A stretch of 5,208 bases of DNA from assembly GCA_002424865.1 (NCBI GenBank), contig DILC01000062.1, forward strand, positions 15,950 to 21,157, written 5' to 3'. The DNA comes from Rhodocyclaceae bacterium UBA5602 (GTDB lineage Bacteria; Pseudomonadota; Gammaproteobacteria; Burkholderiales; Rhodocyclaceae). This document shows positions 1 to 5,208 of this stretch, one piece after another; position 1 is the stretch's first letter, and the number at the start of each line of letters is the position of its first letter. Both the position numbers and the translations under genes were made by a program. Below the pieces are notes generated by a model. It was given only the letters and a program-made list of their open reading frames with translations, did not search any database and was not told the origin of the DNA.

Positions 1-764
1 CCATATACTTTGTTTCCAACTTGGCGTTTTGCGTAATTAACAAGAATCTTGCGTTGACCACGCTCAACAAAAACAACAAATGAGGTAACCAGTACAGCCA
101 AAGCGCAGACAAATAATGCAGAAACCGGATGCATGGAGCCAGTTCGAACTAACTCGAACAATCCCGCAATGGCATTAGGTAATCCAGCTGCAATACCTGC
201 GAATATGATAATCGAAATACCATTACCAAGCCCTCTCTCAGTGATCTGCTCACCCAACCACATCAGGAACATAGTACCTGTAAGAAGCGTCATTACAGTA
301 ACAAATTTAAACATCAAGCCGGGCTCAAGAACCAGACCGGATTGTGACTCTAATGCAATAGCTATACCAATACCCTGAAACAATGCAAGTGCAACCGTGC
401 CATAGCGAGTGTATTGAGTGATTTTTCGCCTGCCTGCCTCACCTTCTTTTTTAAGCGATTCGAGTGAAGGAACAGCGATCGTCAACAACTGCATAATGAT
501 GGATGACGATATGTAGGGCATGATACCCAAGGCGAAAATGGTAAATCTGGATAGCGCACCACCAGAAAACAAATTAAACACACCAAGAATTCCACCCTGC
601 TGCGATTGAAACAATTCAGCAAGCCTGTTTGGATCAATCCCCGGAACAGGGATATGTGCCCCTATCCGATAAACAATCAAAGCACCCAGTAAAAAAGAAA
701 GACGGCGCCATAAGTCACCATATTTCTTAGCACTACCCTTTTGTGTGGCTGTAACAGACGACAC
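1..764 (-). CDS. secY: Preprotein translocase subunit SecY, 5' part (runs off left edge)
   Basis: SecY is the central pore subunit of the SecYEG translocon in the inner membrane. It moves unfolded preproteins across the membrane and inserts membrane proteins. About 254 codons are present; the family is usually about 440 residues, so roughly the last 40% lies outside the window. The translation shows the basic N-terminus and first membrane segment (about residues 22-40, then HIPVPGID), the plug region (about 57-73, [17 protein letters not shown]), the [13 protein letters not shown] segment (about 82-94), the conserved GLGNGIS motif (178-184), a sixth membrane segment (about 216-234) and the start of the following cytoplasmic loop ([14 protein letters not shown]). 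The start is GTG at 762-764: a TGA lies in frame four codons upstream, and no ATG precedes the conserved part. The only ribosome-binding match is a weak GAGA about 7 bases upstream. It lies 28 bases after rplO, the usual spc-operon position. Confidence 0.97.
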   Translation of the reverse strand, partial: MSSVTATQKGSAKKYGDLWRRLSFLLGALIVYRIGAHIPVPGIDPNRLAELFQSQQGGILGVFNLFSGGALSRFTIFALGIMPYISSSIIMQLLTIAVPSLESLKKEGEAGRRKITQYTRYGTVALALFQGIGIAIALESQSGLVLEPGLMFKFVTVMTLLTGTMFLMWLGEQITERGLGNGISIIIFAGIAAGLPNAIAGLFELVRTGSMHPVSALFVCALAVLVTSFVVFVERGQRKILVNYAKRQVGNKVY

Positions 765-792
765 TAGATTATCTCAAAGAAAGGTCAGGAAA

Positions 793-1242
793 TTACTTAA
801 CAGAGACAGGGTCGGAAACAGACCCACCTAAGACTTCAATGGCAGCTTTAGCGCCTTTTGTGGCCGAAACGCCATTCAAACTGATCTTTCGATGGAGTTC
901 TCCAGAGAGAATAACCTTTGCGGAAAGAGCCGTCAAAGAGATAATACCCGCCTGCTTCAGGACAAGAAGATCAACATCTTCAACAGGGAGATTATTTAAT
1001 TCAGAAAGCCTGACTTCGACATTTCGATGCGCTGTCAGTGATACAAAACCACGTTTTGGCAAACGCCGTTGCAACGGCATCTGACCGCCTTCAAAACCAA
1101 CTTTGTGGAACCCACCGGAACGGGACTTCTGGCCCTTATGACCGCGTCCTGCGGTCTTCCCAAGCCCACTCCCGATGCCACGACCGACACGCTTAGAAGC
1201 ATGCCTTGAACCTTCACCAGGCTTTAGATTATTCAATTCCAT
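793..1242 (-). CDS. rplO: 50S ribosomal protein L15
   Basis: L15 is a late-assembling large-subunit protein whose long basic N-terminal arm threads into 23S rRNA. The 149-residue product has the normal bacterial length. It starts with the family N-terminus [13 protein letters not shown], followed by the glycine- and basic-rich extension (about 19-45, with [19 protein letters not shown]), the [15 protein letters not shown] motif (about 53-67) and a C-terminal globular part ending in a [21 protein letters not shown] stretch. The gene starts 14 bases after the rpmD stop. Its AAGGA ribosome binding site overlaps that stop codon, 10 bases before the ATG, so coupling with rpmD is likely. It is followed 28 bases later by secY. 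Confidence 0.98.
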   Translation of the reverse strand: MELNNLKPGEGSRHASKRVGRGIGSGLGKTAGRGHKGQKSRSGGFHKVGFEGGQMPLQRRLPKRGFVSLTAHRNVEVRLSELNNLPVEDVDLLVLKQAGIISLTALSAKVILSGELHRKISLNGVSATKGAKAAIEVLGGSVSDPVSVK

Positions 1243-1252
1243 ATGAACATAT

Positions 1253-1257
1253 TCCTT
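1253..1257 (-). promoter_or_regulatory. Ribosome binding site of rplO overlapping the rpmD stop
   Basis: AAGGA reads on the minus strand 10 bases before the rplO ATG, and the stop codon TAA of rpmD (1257-1259) shares its first base. The arrangement suggests that ribosomes finishing rpmD help to start rplO. An ATG at 1248-1250 lies closer to this site but is out of frame and meets a stop within a few codons. Confidence 0.6.
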
Positions 1258-1439
1258 TAAGCATCACATTTCAGCAAGTACGCTACTTTTCTAATCATGC
1301 CTCGAACTGCAGGGGTATCTTCGAGAGTGGATGTACTATTCAATTTCCTTAAGCCCAACCCTAGGACAGTTGCACGGTGGTCTTGTTTTGTACCGATAAC
1401 ACTCCGAACAAGTGTCACCTTGATTTTTTTTGTAGTCAT
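1257..1439 (-). CDS. rpmD: 50S ribosomal protein L30
   Basis: L30 is a small large-subunit protein that is present in many but not all bacteria. The product is 60 residues, the normal length, with the N-terminal beta strand [13 protein letters not shown], the [14 protein letters not shown] motif (about 23-36) and the [12 protein letters not shown] helix near the end. An upstream in-frame GTG (1446-1448) would add three residues (M-N-F) and overlap the rpsE stop. That GTG sits on the GGAG ribosome binding site itself, so it cannot be well served by it. The ATG at 1437-1439 lies 8 bases after the GGAG and gives the usual [13 protein letters not shown] start. The gap from rpsE is 5 bases. Confidence 0.96.
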   Translation of the reverse strand: MTTKKIKVTLVRSVIGTKQDHRATVLGLGLRKLNSTSTLEDTPAVRGMIRKVAYLLKCDA

Positions 1440-1444
1440 GAAGT

Positions 1445-1972
1445 TCACTCCAAGATTTCAGCAATGGCCTTGCCACGTTTAGCAGCAATTTCGGAAGGCG
1501 TATTCATTGCAAGCAAGCCATGCAGAGTTGCTCTTACAACATTGTAAGGATTGGTCGAACCAATGGTTTTGGCAACAACATCAGTCACACCCATCACCTC
1601 AAAAACTGCACGCATTGGACCGCCTGCGATAACACCTGTTCCTGCGGAAGCTGGAGAAATCAAGACTTTTGTCGCGCCATGACGGCCAGTAACTGAATGA
1701 TGAAGCGTCCCATCCTTCAGGTTAACTTTAACCAGCTTACGACGAGCCTCTTCCATCGCCTTTTGCACAGCTACAGGAACTTCACGAGACTTACCTTTAC
1801 CCATGCCAACACCACCATCGCCGTCACCGACAACTGTTAGCGCGGCAAAACCCATGATTCGACCACCCTTAACAACCTTAGTTACCCGGTTGATGGCGAC
1901 CATTTTCTCACGCATCCCATCATCGGGCTTTTCTTGACCTTGTTGGTTTTTTCTACCTTGTGGCTTAGCCAT
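1445..1972 (-). CDS. rpsE: 30S ribosomal protein S5
   Basis: S5 binds 16S rRNA near the decoding region and supports translational accuracy and mRNA helicase activity at the mRNA entry. The 175-residue product is slightly longer than the E. coli protein because of a polar, Gln/Lys-rich N-terminal tail (about residues 2-18). The S5 N-terminal domain follows (about 21-85), with [24 protein letters not shown] and [22 protein letters not shown]. The C-terminal domain (about 100-165) contains [24 protein letters not shown] and the AAKRGK ending. The loop VVKGGR, where spectinomycin-resistance changes occur in E. coli S5, looks like the ordinary sensitive form. The start lies 11 bases after the rplR stop. 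The ribosome binding site is weak (GAGA, 5 bases before the ATG), so coupling to rplR is plausible. Confidence 0.98.
   Translation of the reverse strand: MAKPQGRKNQQGQEKPDDGMREKMVAINRVTKVVKGGRIMGFAALTVVGDGDGGVGMGKGKSREVPVAVQKAMEEARRKLVKVNLKDGTLHHSVTGRHGATKVLISPASAGTGVIAGGPMRAVFEVMGVTDVVAKTIGSTNPYNVVRATLHGLLAMNTPSEIAAKRGKAIAEILE
1448..1451 (-). promoter_or_regulatory. Ribosome binding site deciding the rpmD start
   Basis: GGAG lies inside the last codons of rpsE, 8 bases before the ATG at 1437-1439. Because the alternative GTG start shares a base with it, the spacing supports the ATG. Confidence 0.65.
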
Positions 1973-1983
1973 AATTATCTCGC

Positions 1984-2337
1984 TTAGAACTTAAGGCCGC
2001 CATCACGGGCAGCTTCGGCCAACGCTTTTACGCGACCATGATAATGAAAACCAGAACGATCAAAAGCAACCTGATCAATCCCAACAGCTTTGGCTCGCTC
2101 GGAAATTAAATTACCAATAAATTTTGCAGCCTCAACATTTGCACCACTCGCTAGTTTCGAGCGGACAGCAGCTTCCATTGAAGAAGCTGAAGCCAAAACT
2201 TTTGTACCACAACTAGAAAAAACCTGGGCTGAGATATGAGCGTTAGAACGCGAAACTGTCAATCGCGTTATTTTAAGTTCAGCTATTTTTGCACGGGTTT
2301 TAAGTGCCCTGCGCTGGCGAGCAAGCTTTTTTTTCAT
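1984..2337 (-). CDS. rplR: 50S ribosomal protein L18
   Basis: L18 binds 5S rRNA and, with L5, helps to mount it on the central protuberance of the large subunit. The 117-residue product matches the common bacterial length. A strongly basic N-terminus ([17 protein letters not shown], residues 2-18) is followed by [15 protein letters not shown], a central acidic/helical region, the [42 protein letters not shown] core and a terminal KF, all standard for the family. An AGGGA site lies 7 bases before the ATG. The gap after rplF is 14 bases. Confidence 0.98.
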   Translation of the reverse strand: MKKKLARQRRALKTRAKIAELKITRLTVSRSNAHISAQVFSSCGTKVLASASSMEAAVRSKLASGANVEAAKFIGNLISERAKAVGIDQVAFDRSGFHYHGRVKALAEAARDGGLKF

Positions 2338-2351
2338 AATGCGATCCCTGC

Positions 2352-2885
2352 TTATTTTTTCTTGGTTTCTTTAATAATAACCACTTCATCCGAGTATCTC
2401 ACACCCTTACCTTTATAAGGCTCAGGAGGACGATAAGCACGGATTTCTGCAGCAACCTGACCAACTATCTGCTTATTGATGCCCTTAATAACAACCTCTG
2501 TTTGGGTAGGTGTCTCAACCTTAATTCCTGCAGGCACAGCATGAACCAGTGGATGAGAAAAACCGAGCGTTAAATTAAGATTCGATCCTTGCGCTTGAGC
2601 ACGATAACCAACACCAATTAAGTTCAATTTCTTTTCAAAACCTTTGGTTACACCAATAACCATATTGTTTACAAGCGCCCGCATCGTTCCTGACATAGCA
2701 TCCGCACCAGGAACATTCGAGGAACACTTGAAATTCAATTTACCATCTTGCTGCTCAATTGAAACCGATGGGAGCAAAAATTGAGTAAGGACCCCGAGAG
2801 GACCCTTGACCGAGACTTCCCTCTCGCTCAAAGTAACATCAACCCCATTTGGGATTTCAACTGGATATTTAGCAATGCGTGACAT
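2352..2885 (-). CDS. rplF: 50S ribosomal protein L6
   Basis: L6 sits near the factor-binding site and sarcin-ricin loop of the large subunit. From the chosen start the product is 177 residues, the E. coli length, with two similar alpha/beta domains. It opens with [19 protein letters not shown], has a central [22 protein letters not shown] junction (about 82-103) and carries the family signature [11 protein letters not shown] near the C-terminus (about 156-166), ending in a lysine-rich tail. The frame stays open to a GTG at 2930, which would add 15 residues and overlap the end of rpsH. That extension resembles no L6 N-terminus, and the ATG at 2883-2885 has an AAGGG 10 bases upstream, just after the rpsH stop. 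Confidence 0.97.
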   Translation of the reverse strand: MSRIAKYPVEIPNGVDVTLSEREVSVKGPLGVLTQFLLPSVSIEQQDGKLNFKCSSNVPGADAMSGTMRALVNNMVIGVTKGFEKKLNLIGVGYRAQAQGSNLNLTLGFSHPLVHAVPAGIKVETPTQTEVVIKGINKQIVGQVAAEIRAYRPPEPYKGKGVRYSDEVVIIKETKKK

Positions 2886-2895
2886 AGAGATAAAA

Positions 2896-2900
2896 CCCTT
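2896..2900 (-). promoter_or_regulatory. Ribosome binding site supporting the rplF start
   Basis: AAGGG lies in the 16-base gap between rpsH and rplF, 10 bases before the ATG at 2883-2885. It is the best Shine-Dalgarno match in the gap and favours the 177-residue form. Confidence 0.5.
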
Positions 2901-2901
2901 T

Positions 2902-3297
2902 TTATGCAACGATACAAATGATTTCGCCACCCATGTTTCCAGCGCGGGCCTGCCTATCAGTCATAACACCCTTGGGGGTAGAAACAATAGCAACACCCAG
3001 CCCATTCATGACCGTAGGTAAATCATTCTTACCTTTATAAACCCGGAGACCTGGACGAGAAACCCGATCTATTCGCTCAATGACAGGGTCACCATCGTAA
3101 TACTTCAACTCAAGATCGAGTTCAGGTTTAGCCCCATTCTGGCGAACAGAGAAACTTTCAATGTAACCCTCATCCTTAAGAACCTTGGCAATAGCCAACT
3201 TCAACTTAGAAGACGGCATTGTGACAGACAACTTAGCTGCCATTTGTGCATTTCTTATGCGTGTAAGCATATCTGCAACTGGATCAGTCATACTCAT
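2902..3297 (-). CDS. rpsH: 30S ribosomal protein S8
   Basis: S8 is a primary binder of 16S rRNA helix 21 and organises the central domain of the small subunit. In E. coli it also represses translation of the spc operon by binding the mRNA near the rplE start. The 131-residue product has the usual length. It shows the N-terminal [18 protein letters not shown], the [19 protein letters not shown] helix region (about 28-46) and the C-terminal RNA-binding part [31 protein letters not shown] (about 101-131), which contains the S8 signature with its Ser-Thr-x-x-Gly core. An AAGGAG site overlaps the rpsN stop, 6 bases before the ATG. This is the strongest ribosome binding site in the window. Confidence 0.98.
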   Translation of the reverse strand: MSMTDPVADMLTRIRNAQMAAKLSVTMPSSKLKLAIAKVLKDEGYIESFSVRQNGAKPELDLELKYYDGDPVIERIDRVSRPGLRVYKGKNDLPTVMNGLGVAIVSTPKGVMTDRQARAGNMGGEIICIVA

Positions 3298-3303
3298 AAA
3301 TAT

Positions 3304-3309
3304 CTCCTT
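3304..3309 (-). promoter_or_regulatory. Strong ribosome binding site of rpsH overlapping the rpsN stop
   Basis: The minus strand reads TAAGGAG: the rpsN stop TAA (3308-3310) runs into a full AAGGAG located 6 bases before the rpsH ATG. This indicates efficient initiation of the S8 gene, probably with coupling to rpsN. Confidence 0.75.
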
Positions 3310-3613
3310 ACCAACTTGCTTTCGTTAGCCCAGGAACTTCCCCACGCATAGCCACTTCGCGCAATTTGTTCCGACACAATCCAAACTTCCTAAATACACC
3401 ACGCGGACGGCCGGTCAATGAGCAACGATTTCTTTGACGTGAAGGACTCGAATCCCTGGGTAATTGCTGGAGTTTTAACCTTGCAGTCATACGCTCATCT
3501 TCAGATAGCGCGACATTATTAATAACCTCAGCAAGTGCAGCACGTTTTGCCGCAAACTTATTTACGGTCTTTTCGCGCTTGATTTCGCGATTTATCAGAG
3601 CTAGTTTGGCCAT
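3308..3613 (-). CDS. rpsN: 30S ribosomal protein S14 (long, zinc-free form)
   Basis: S14 binds the 3' major domain of 16S rRNA in the head of the small subunit. The 101-residue product is the long C-minus type: the two CxxC zinc-binding pairs of the short form are absent, and only single cysteines remain ([12 protein letters not shown] and [10 protein letters not shown]). The N-terminal part ([15 protein letters not shown]) and the helical middle (about 20-50) precede the conserved C-terminus with [18 protein letters not shown] and GLTKASW. The gene starts 7 bases after rplE. No clear Shine-Dalgarno is present at normal distance (a GAAG lies about 12 bases upstream), so expression probably relies on ribosomes arriving from rplE. 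Confidence 0.98.
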   Translation of the reverse strand: MAKLALINREIKREKTVNKFAAKRAALAEVINNVALSEDERMTARLKLQQLPRDSSPSRQRNRCSLTGRPRGVFRKFGLCRNKLREVAMRGEVPGLTKASW

Positions 3614-3620
3614 TTGTCGT

Positions 3621-4160
3621 TCAACTTCTAAAAGGGAATTTAAATGCTGCTAAAAGCGCTTTTGCCTCTTCATCAGTCTTTGCAGTTGTCGTGATGCTGA
3701 TATTCATGCCTCGAAGAGCATCAATTTTGTCATATTCAACTTCAGGAAAAATAATCTGCTCTTTAATGCCAACGTTATAATTCCCCCGCCCATCGAACCC
3801 TTTTGCGGAGACACCCCGGAAGTCACGAACCCGCGGCAAAGCAACACTAACCAGACGATCAAGAAATTCATACATGCGAGATCCGCGCAATGTAACCATG
3901 CACCCAATCGGGTATCCCTCACGAATCTTGAACCCAGCAATTGCCTTTCGAGCCTTGGTTACAACAGGCTTTTGACCAGCGATAGAAGTCATATCACCAA
4001 CAGCATGATCCAAGACCTTCTTATCACCCACAGCTTCACCAACACCCATATTCAGTGTAATCTTGGTGATACGCGGAACCTCCATAACAGACTCGTAGGA
4101 AAACTGCTTAACAAGTTCCGGAAGGATAGTTTCCCTGTAGAATTCTTTTAGTCGAGACAT
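3621..4160 (-). CDS. rplE: 50S ribosomal protein L5
   Basis: L5 binds 5S rRNA and contacts the P-site tRNA and small-subunit head through its loop. The 179-residue product from the chosen start has the standard length. It begins [20 protein letters not shown] and includes [22 protein letters not shown] (about 27-48), the L5 signature around [18 protein letters not shown] (about 57-74), [27 protein letters not shown] (about 114-140) and a C-terminal [19 protein letters not shown]. The frame stays open for 45 more codons upstream, but that stretch overlaps the rplX coding sequence and resembles nothing in the family. A GAGGG next to the ATG at 4158-4160 fixes the start. It lies 7 bases after rplX. 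In E. coli this start region is the S8 target for feedback control. Confidence 0.98.
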   Translation of the reverse strand: MSRLKEFYRETILPELVKQFSYESVMEVPRITKITLNMGVGEAVGDKKVLDHAVGDMTSIAGQKPVVTKARKAIAGFKIREGYPIGCMVTLRGSRMYEFLDRLVSVALPRVRDFRGVSAKGFDGRGNYNVGIKEQIIFPEVEYDKIDALRGMNISITTTAKTDEEAKALLAAFKFPFRS

Positions 4161-4164
4161 ATAA

Positions 4165-4169
4165 CCCTC
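4165..4169 (-). promoter_or_regulatory. Ribosome binding site of rplE overlapping the rplX stop
   Basis: The minus strand reads TGAGGG: the rplX stop TGA (4168-4170) shares two bases with a GAGGG located 4 bases before the rplE ATG. It selects the 179-residue L5 and suggests coupling of rplE to rplX. Confidence 0.65.
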
Positions 4170-4488
4170 AAGCCTTAGCAATAATTTCGCCATTAGATTT
4201 AAACACTCGAACCTTATCACCGTTTTCGAGCAACTTAAAACCAACCCTATCCGCCTTTTGAGTAGCAGGATTAAACAAAAGCACATTTGAAACATCCATC
4301 GGCATCTCTTTACTTACAATGCCACCGACATCACCCTTCATTGGGTTAGGCTTAACATGCTTCTTAACAAGATTTACACCCTCAACAAGCACCTTCGACG
4401 AACCAACAAGAGCCCTAACAACACCCCTTTTGCTCTTGTCTTTACCCGCTATGACAAGAACCTCATCACCCTTACATATCTTATTCAT
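4168..4488 (-). CDS. rplX: 50S ribosomal protein L24
   Basis: L24 is one of the two proteins that start assembly of the large subunit and lies near the exit of the peptide tunnel. The 106-residue product has the normal length. The N-terminal KOW motif is clear (about residues 6-24, [19 protein letters not shown]), followed by the [40 protein letters not shown] core and a C-terminal strand region with [19 protein letters not shown]. An AGGTGG lies 9 bases before the ATG, in the 18-base gap after rplN. Confidence 0.98.
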   Translation of the reverse strand: MNKICKGDEVLVIAGKDKSKRGVVRALVGSSKVLVEGVNLVKKHVKPNPMKGDVGGIVSKEMPMDVSNVLLFNPATQKADRVGFKLLENGDKVRVFKSNGEIIAKA

Positions 4489-4506
4489 AATATGAATCCA
4501 CCTAAA

Positions 4507-4875
4507 TTAAAGCACTTCAGGAGCAAGTGAAACTATCTTCATAAATCGCTCAGTTCTTAATTCCCTGGTGACTGGGCCAAAAATACGCGTGCCAATAGGC
4601 TCAAGCTTGGCATTAAGCAACACCGCGGCGTTTCCATCAAACTTCACCAATGAACCATCGCTACGGCGCACACCTTTTGCTGTCCTGACCACAACTGCAC
4701 TGTAAACTTCGCCTTTTTTAACCCGACCGCGAGGCGCCGCATCTTTAATGCTAACCTTTATGATATCGCCCACACTAGCGTAACGACGCTTAGAGCCACC
4801 AAGCACTTTAATACACATCACTGAACGTGCGCCAGTATTATCAGCGACATCCAGCACGGTTTGCATTTGAATCAT
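4507..4875 (-). CDS. rplN: 50S ribosomal protein L14
   Basis: L14 lies on the interface side of the large subunit and forms bridges to 16S rRNA; it is also the docking site of the silencing factor RsfS. The 122-residue product is exactly the usual length and highly conserved: [27 protein letters not shown] at the start, [23 protein letters not shown] (about 50-72), then the L14 signature segment [15 protein letters not shown] and a terminal [23 protein letters not shown]. It is the first gene after the promoter, hence the head of the spc unit. A GGAG (4886-4889) lies 10 bases before the ATG, a slightly long spacing. Codon and base use match the neighbours. Confidence 0.99.
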   Translation of the reverse strand: MIQMQTVLDVADNTGARSVMCIKVLGGSKRRYASVGDIIKVSIKDAAPRGRVKKGEVYSAVVVRTAKGVRRSDGSLVKFDGNAAVLLNAKLEPIGTRIFGPVTRELRTERFMKIVSLAPEVL

Positions 4876-4897
4876 TTATTTTATTCTCCAACTTAAT

Positions 4898-4916
4898 TCA
4901 TGCATAAGAAGCATGA
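4898..4916 (-). repeat. Short inverted repeat (stem-loop) in the rplN leader
   Basis: TCATGC (4898-4903) and GCATGA (4911-4916) form a perfect 6-base stem with a 7-base loop, about 10 bases upstream of the GGAG ribosome binding site. It has no following T run on the minus strand and so is not a terminator. It may be a weak leader hairpin or chance. Confidence 0.4.
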
Positions 4917-4920
4917 TCAG

Positions 4921-4972
4921 TTTTGGCGCTCGCTAGGAGCATATGCTCGAATTAAATCGAGGGTAGCCAAAA
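4921..4972 (-). repeat. Nested inverted repeats forming a possible three-way junction upstream of rplN
   Basis: A 7-base perfect inverted repeat, TTTTGGC (4921-4927) with GCCAAAA (4966-4972), encloses two smaller stems: GCTC/GAGC (4928-4931 with 4937-4940, 5-base loop) and CTCGA/TCGAG (4946-4950 with 4957-4961, 6-base loop). A perfect 12-base palindrome GAGCATATGCTC (4937-4948) offers an alternative fold. The outer right arm lies between the -10 box and the expected transcript start, so the full structure could form only in RNA reading through from rpsQ; RNA begun at the local promoter would contain the inner stems. No known leader family is recognised. Confidence 0.45.
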
Positions 4973-5001
4973 ATTATAGACGTTAAAAATAATGCAGTCA
5001 A
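4973..5001 (-). promoter_or_regulatory. Sigma-70 promoter of the spc operon
   Basis: On the minus strand TTGACT (4996-5001) is followed by a 17-base spacer (4979-4995) and a perfect TATAAT (4973-4978). Only the last base of the -35 box differs from consensus. The expected transcript start is near 4964-4968, giving a leader of about 90 bases before rplN. The stretch between the rpsQ stop and the -35 box (5002-5025) is AT-rich (19 of 24 bases) and could act as an UP element. The position between rpsQ and rplN is that of the spc promoter in E. coli. Confidence 0.85.
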
Positions 5002-5025
5002 GAAAATAATGATAAAACTATGCAA

Positions 5026-5208
5026 TTACGCCTTTTCTAATACTTGAGATACACGCCAAGATTTAGTTTTAGATATAGGAGCACATTCTTCGATTTGCAC
5101 AAGATCACCTGCAACAACAGCATTTTCCGCCACATCCGCATGGTATTTTTTCGATTTGACCATAATTTTCCCGATCACCGGATGCTTTACTTTCCGTTCG
5201 ATCAGTAC
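5026..5208 (-). CDS. rpsQ: 30S ribosomal protein S17, 3' part (runs off right edge)
   Basis: S17 is a small OB-fold protein that binds 16S rRNA early in assembly of the small subunit. The window holds its last 60 codons and stop (TAA, 5026-5028); the family is usually 80-90 residues, so about 25-30 N-terminal residues are missing. The frame reads VLIERKVKHPVIGKIMVKSKKYHAD and later GDLVQIEECAPISKTKSWRV, ending VLEKA. The KHPxxGK, GDxVxI and SKTKSW blocks identify the family. The arginine normally found before the proline in the ExRP[LI]S signature is alanine here (codon GCT), and the usual H-x-HDEN stretch reads HADVAEN. It is the last gene of the S10-type cluster, followed by about 150 bases without a gene. 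Confidence 0.95.
   Translation of the reverse strand, partial: VLIERKVKHPVIGKIMVKSKKYHADVAENAVVAGDLVQIEECAPISKTKSWRVSQVLEKA

Noticed and set aside
133..378. An 81-codon open frame on the plus strand
   Set aside because: It lies wholly antisense to secY, whose frame gives a clear membrane channel protein; the plus-strand product has no recognisable features and no convincing ribosome binding site.
839..1084. An 81-codon plus-strand open frame, and a 60-codon minus-strand frame at 1035-1217
   Set aside because: Both are shadows of rplO, which is read with high confidence over the same bases.
2886..2930. A 15-residue N-terminal extension of L6 starting at a GTG
   Set aside because: It overlaps the end of rpsH and is not part of the L6 family; the ATG at 2883-2885 gives the standard start and length.
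3704..3940. A 78-codon minus-strand open frame
   Set aside because: It lies inside rplE in another frame and has no family-like sequence.
4161..4295. A 45-residue N-terminal extension of L5
   Set aside because: It overlaps the rplX coding sequence in another frame and resembles no L5 N-terminus; a ribosome binding site adjoins the ATG at 4158-4160.
4898..4916. The TCATGC/GCATGA stem-loop as an intrinsic terminator
   Set aside because: The stem is only 6 bases, is not GC-rich and is not followed by a T run on the minus strand; it also lies just before the rplN ribosome binding site.
1..5208. Mobile elements, CRISPR arrays, tRNA genes or a novel gene system
   Set aside because: Apart from the 150-base promoter gap the window is continuous, conserved ribosomal-protein and secY coding sequence. 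I see no long direct repeats, transposase-like frames or tRNA-like structures.

Overview
The window is a stretch of the ribosomal-protein spc operon, read entirely on the minus strand. In transcription order (right to left) it holds the 3' end of rpsQ (S17, last gene of the upstream S10-type cluster), an intergenic region with a promoter, then rplN (L14), rplX (L24), rplE (L5), rpsN (S14), rpsH (S8), rplF (L6), rplR (L18), rpsE (S5), rpmD (L30), rplO (L15) and the first part of secY, which runs off the left edge. This is the E. coli-type gene order, including rpmD between rpsE and rplO and a long (101-residue) zinc-free S14. The protein sequences read as betaproteobacterial, for example the L14 stretch [20 protein letters not shown] and S5 [16 protein letters not shown]. 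An AT-leaning member of the Nitrosomonadales is a reasonable guess, but the genus is not settled from sequence alone.

Right part (4876-5208): rpsQ ends at 5026 and is followed by about 150 bases without a gene. That gap holds a near-consensus sigma-70 promoter (TTGACT, 17-base spacer, TATAAT) preceded by an AT-rich stretch, and then a leader rich in inverted repeats ahead of rplN. No intrinsic terminator is visible, so the S10 and spc units are probably linked by read-through as well as being served by the internal promoter. Its position matches the spc promoter known from E. coli.

Middle (793-4875): ten complete ribosomal-protein genes are packed with gaps of 5 to 18 bases. Several Shine-Dalgarno sequences overlap the stop codon of the preceding gene (rpsN/rpsH, rplX/rplE, rpmD/rplO), which suggests translational coupling. 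Three of the longest open frames (rplE, rplF, rpmD) extend upstream of the true start. The family N-termini and the ribosome binding sites place the starts at 4160, 2885 and 1439.

Left part (1-764): secY codes for the central channel subunit of the Sec translocon. It begins with GTG behind a weak ribosome binding site and is cut after about 254 codons, just past the sixth membrane segment.

I see no undescribed system here. The points worth a second look are small: the promoter and structured leader before rplN, departures of S17 from its family signature, and a short hairpin around the rplE start, where S8 feedback control acts in E. coli.
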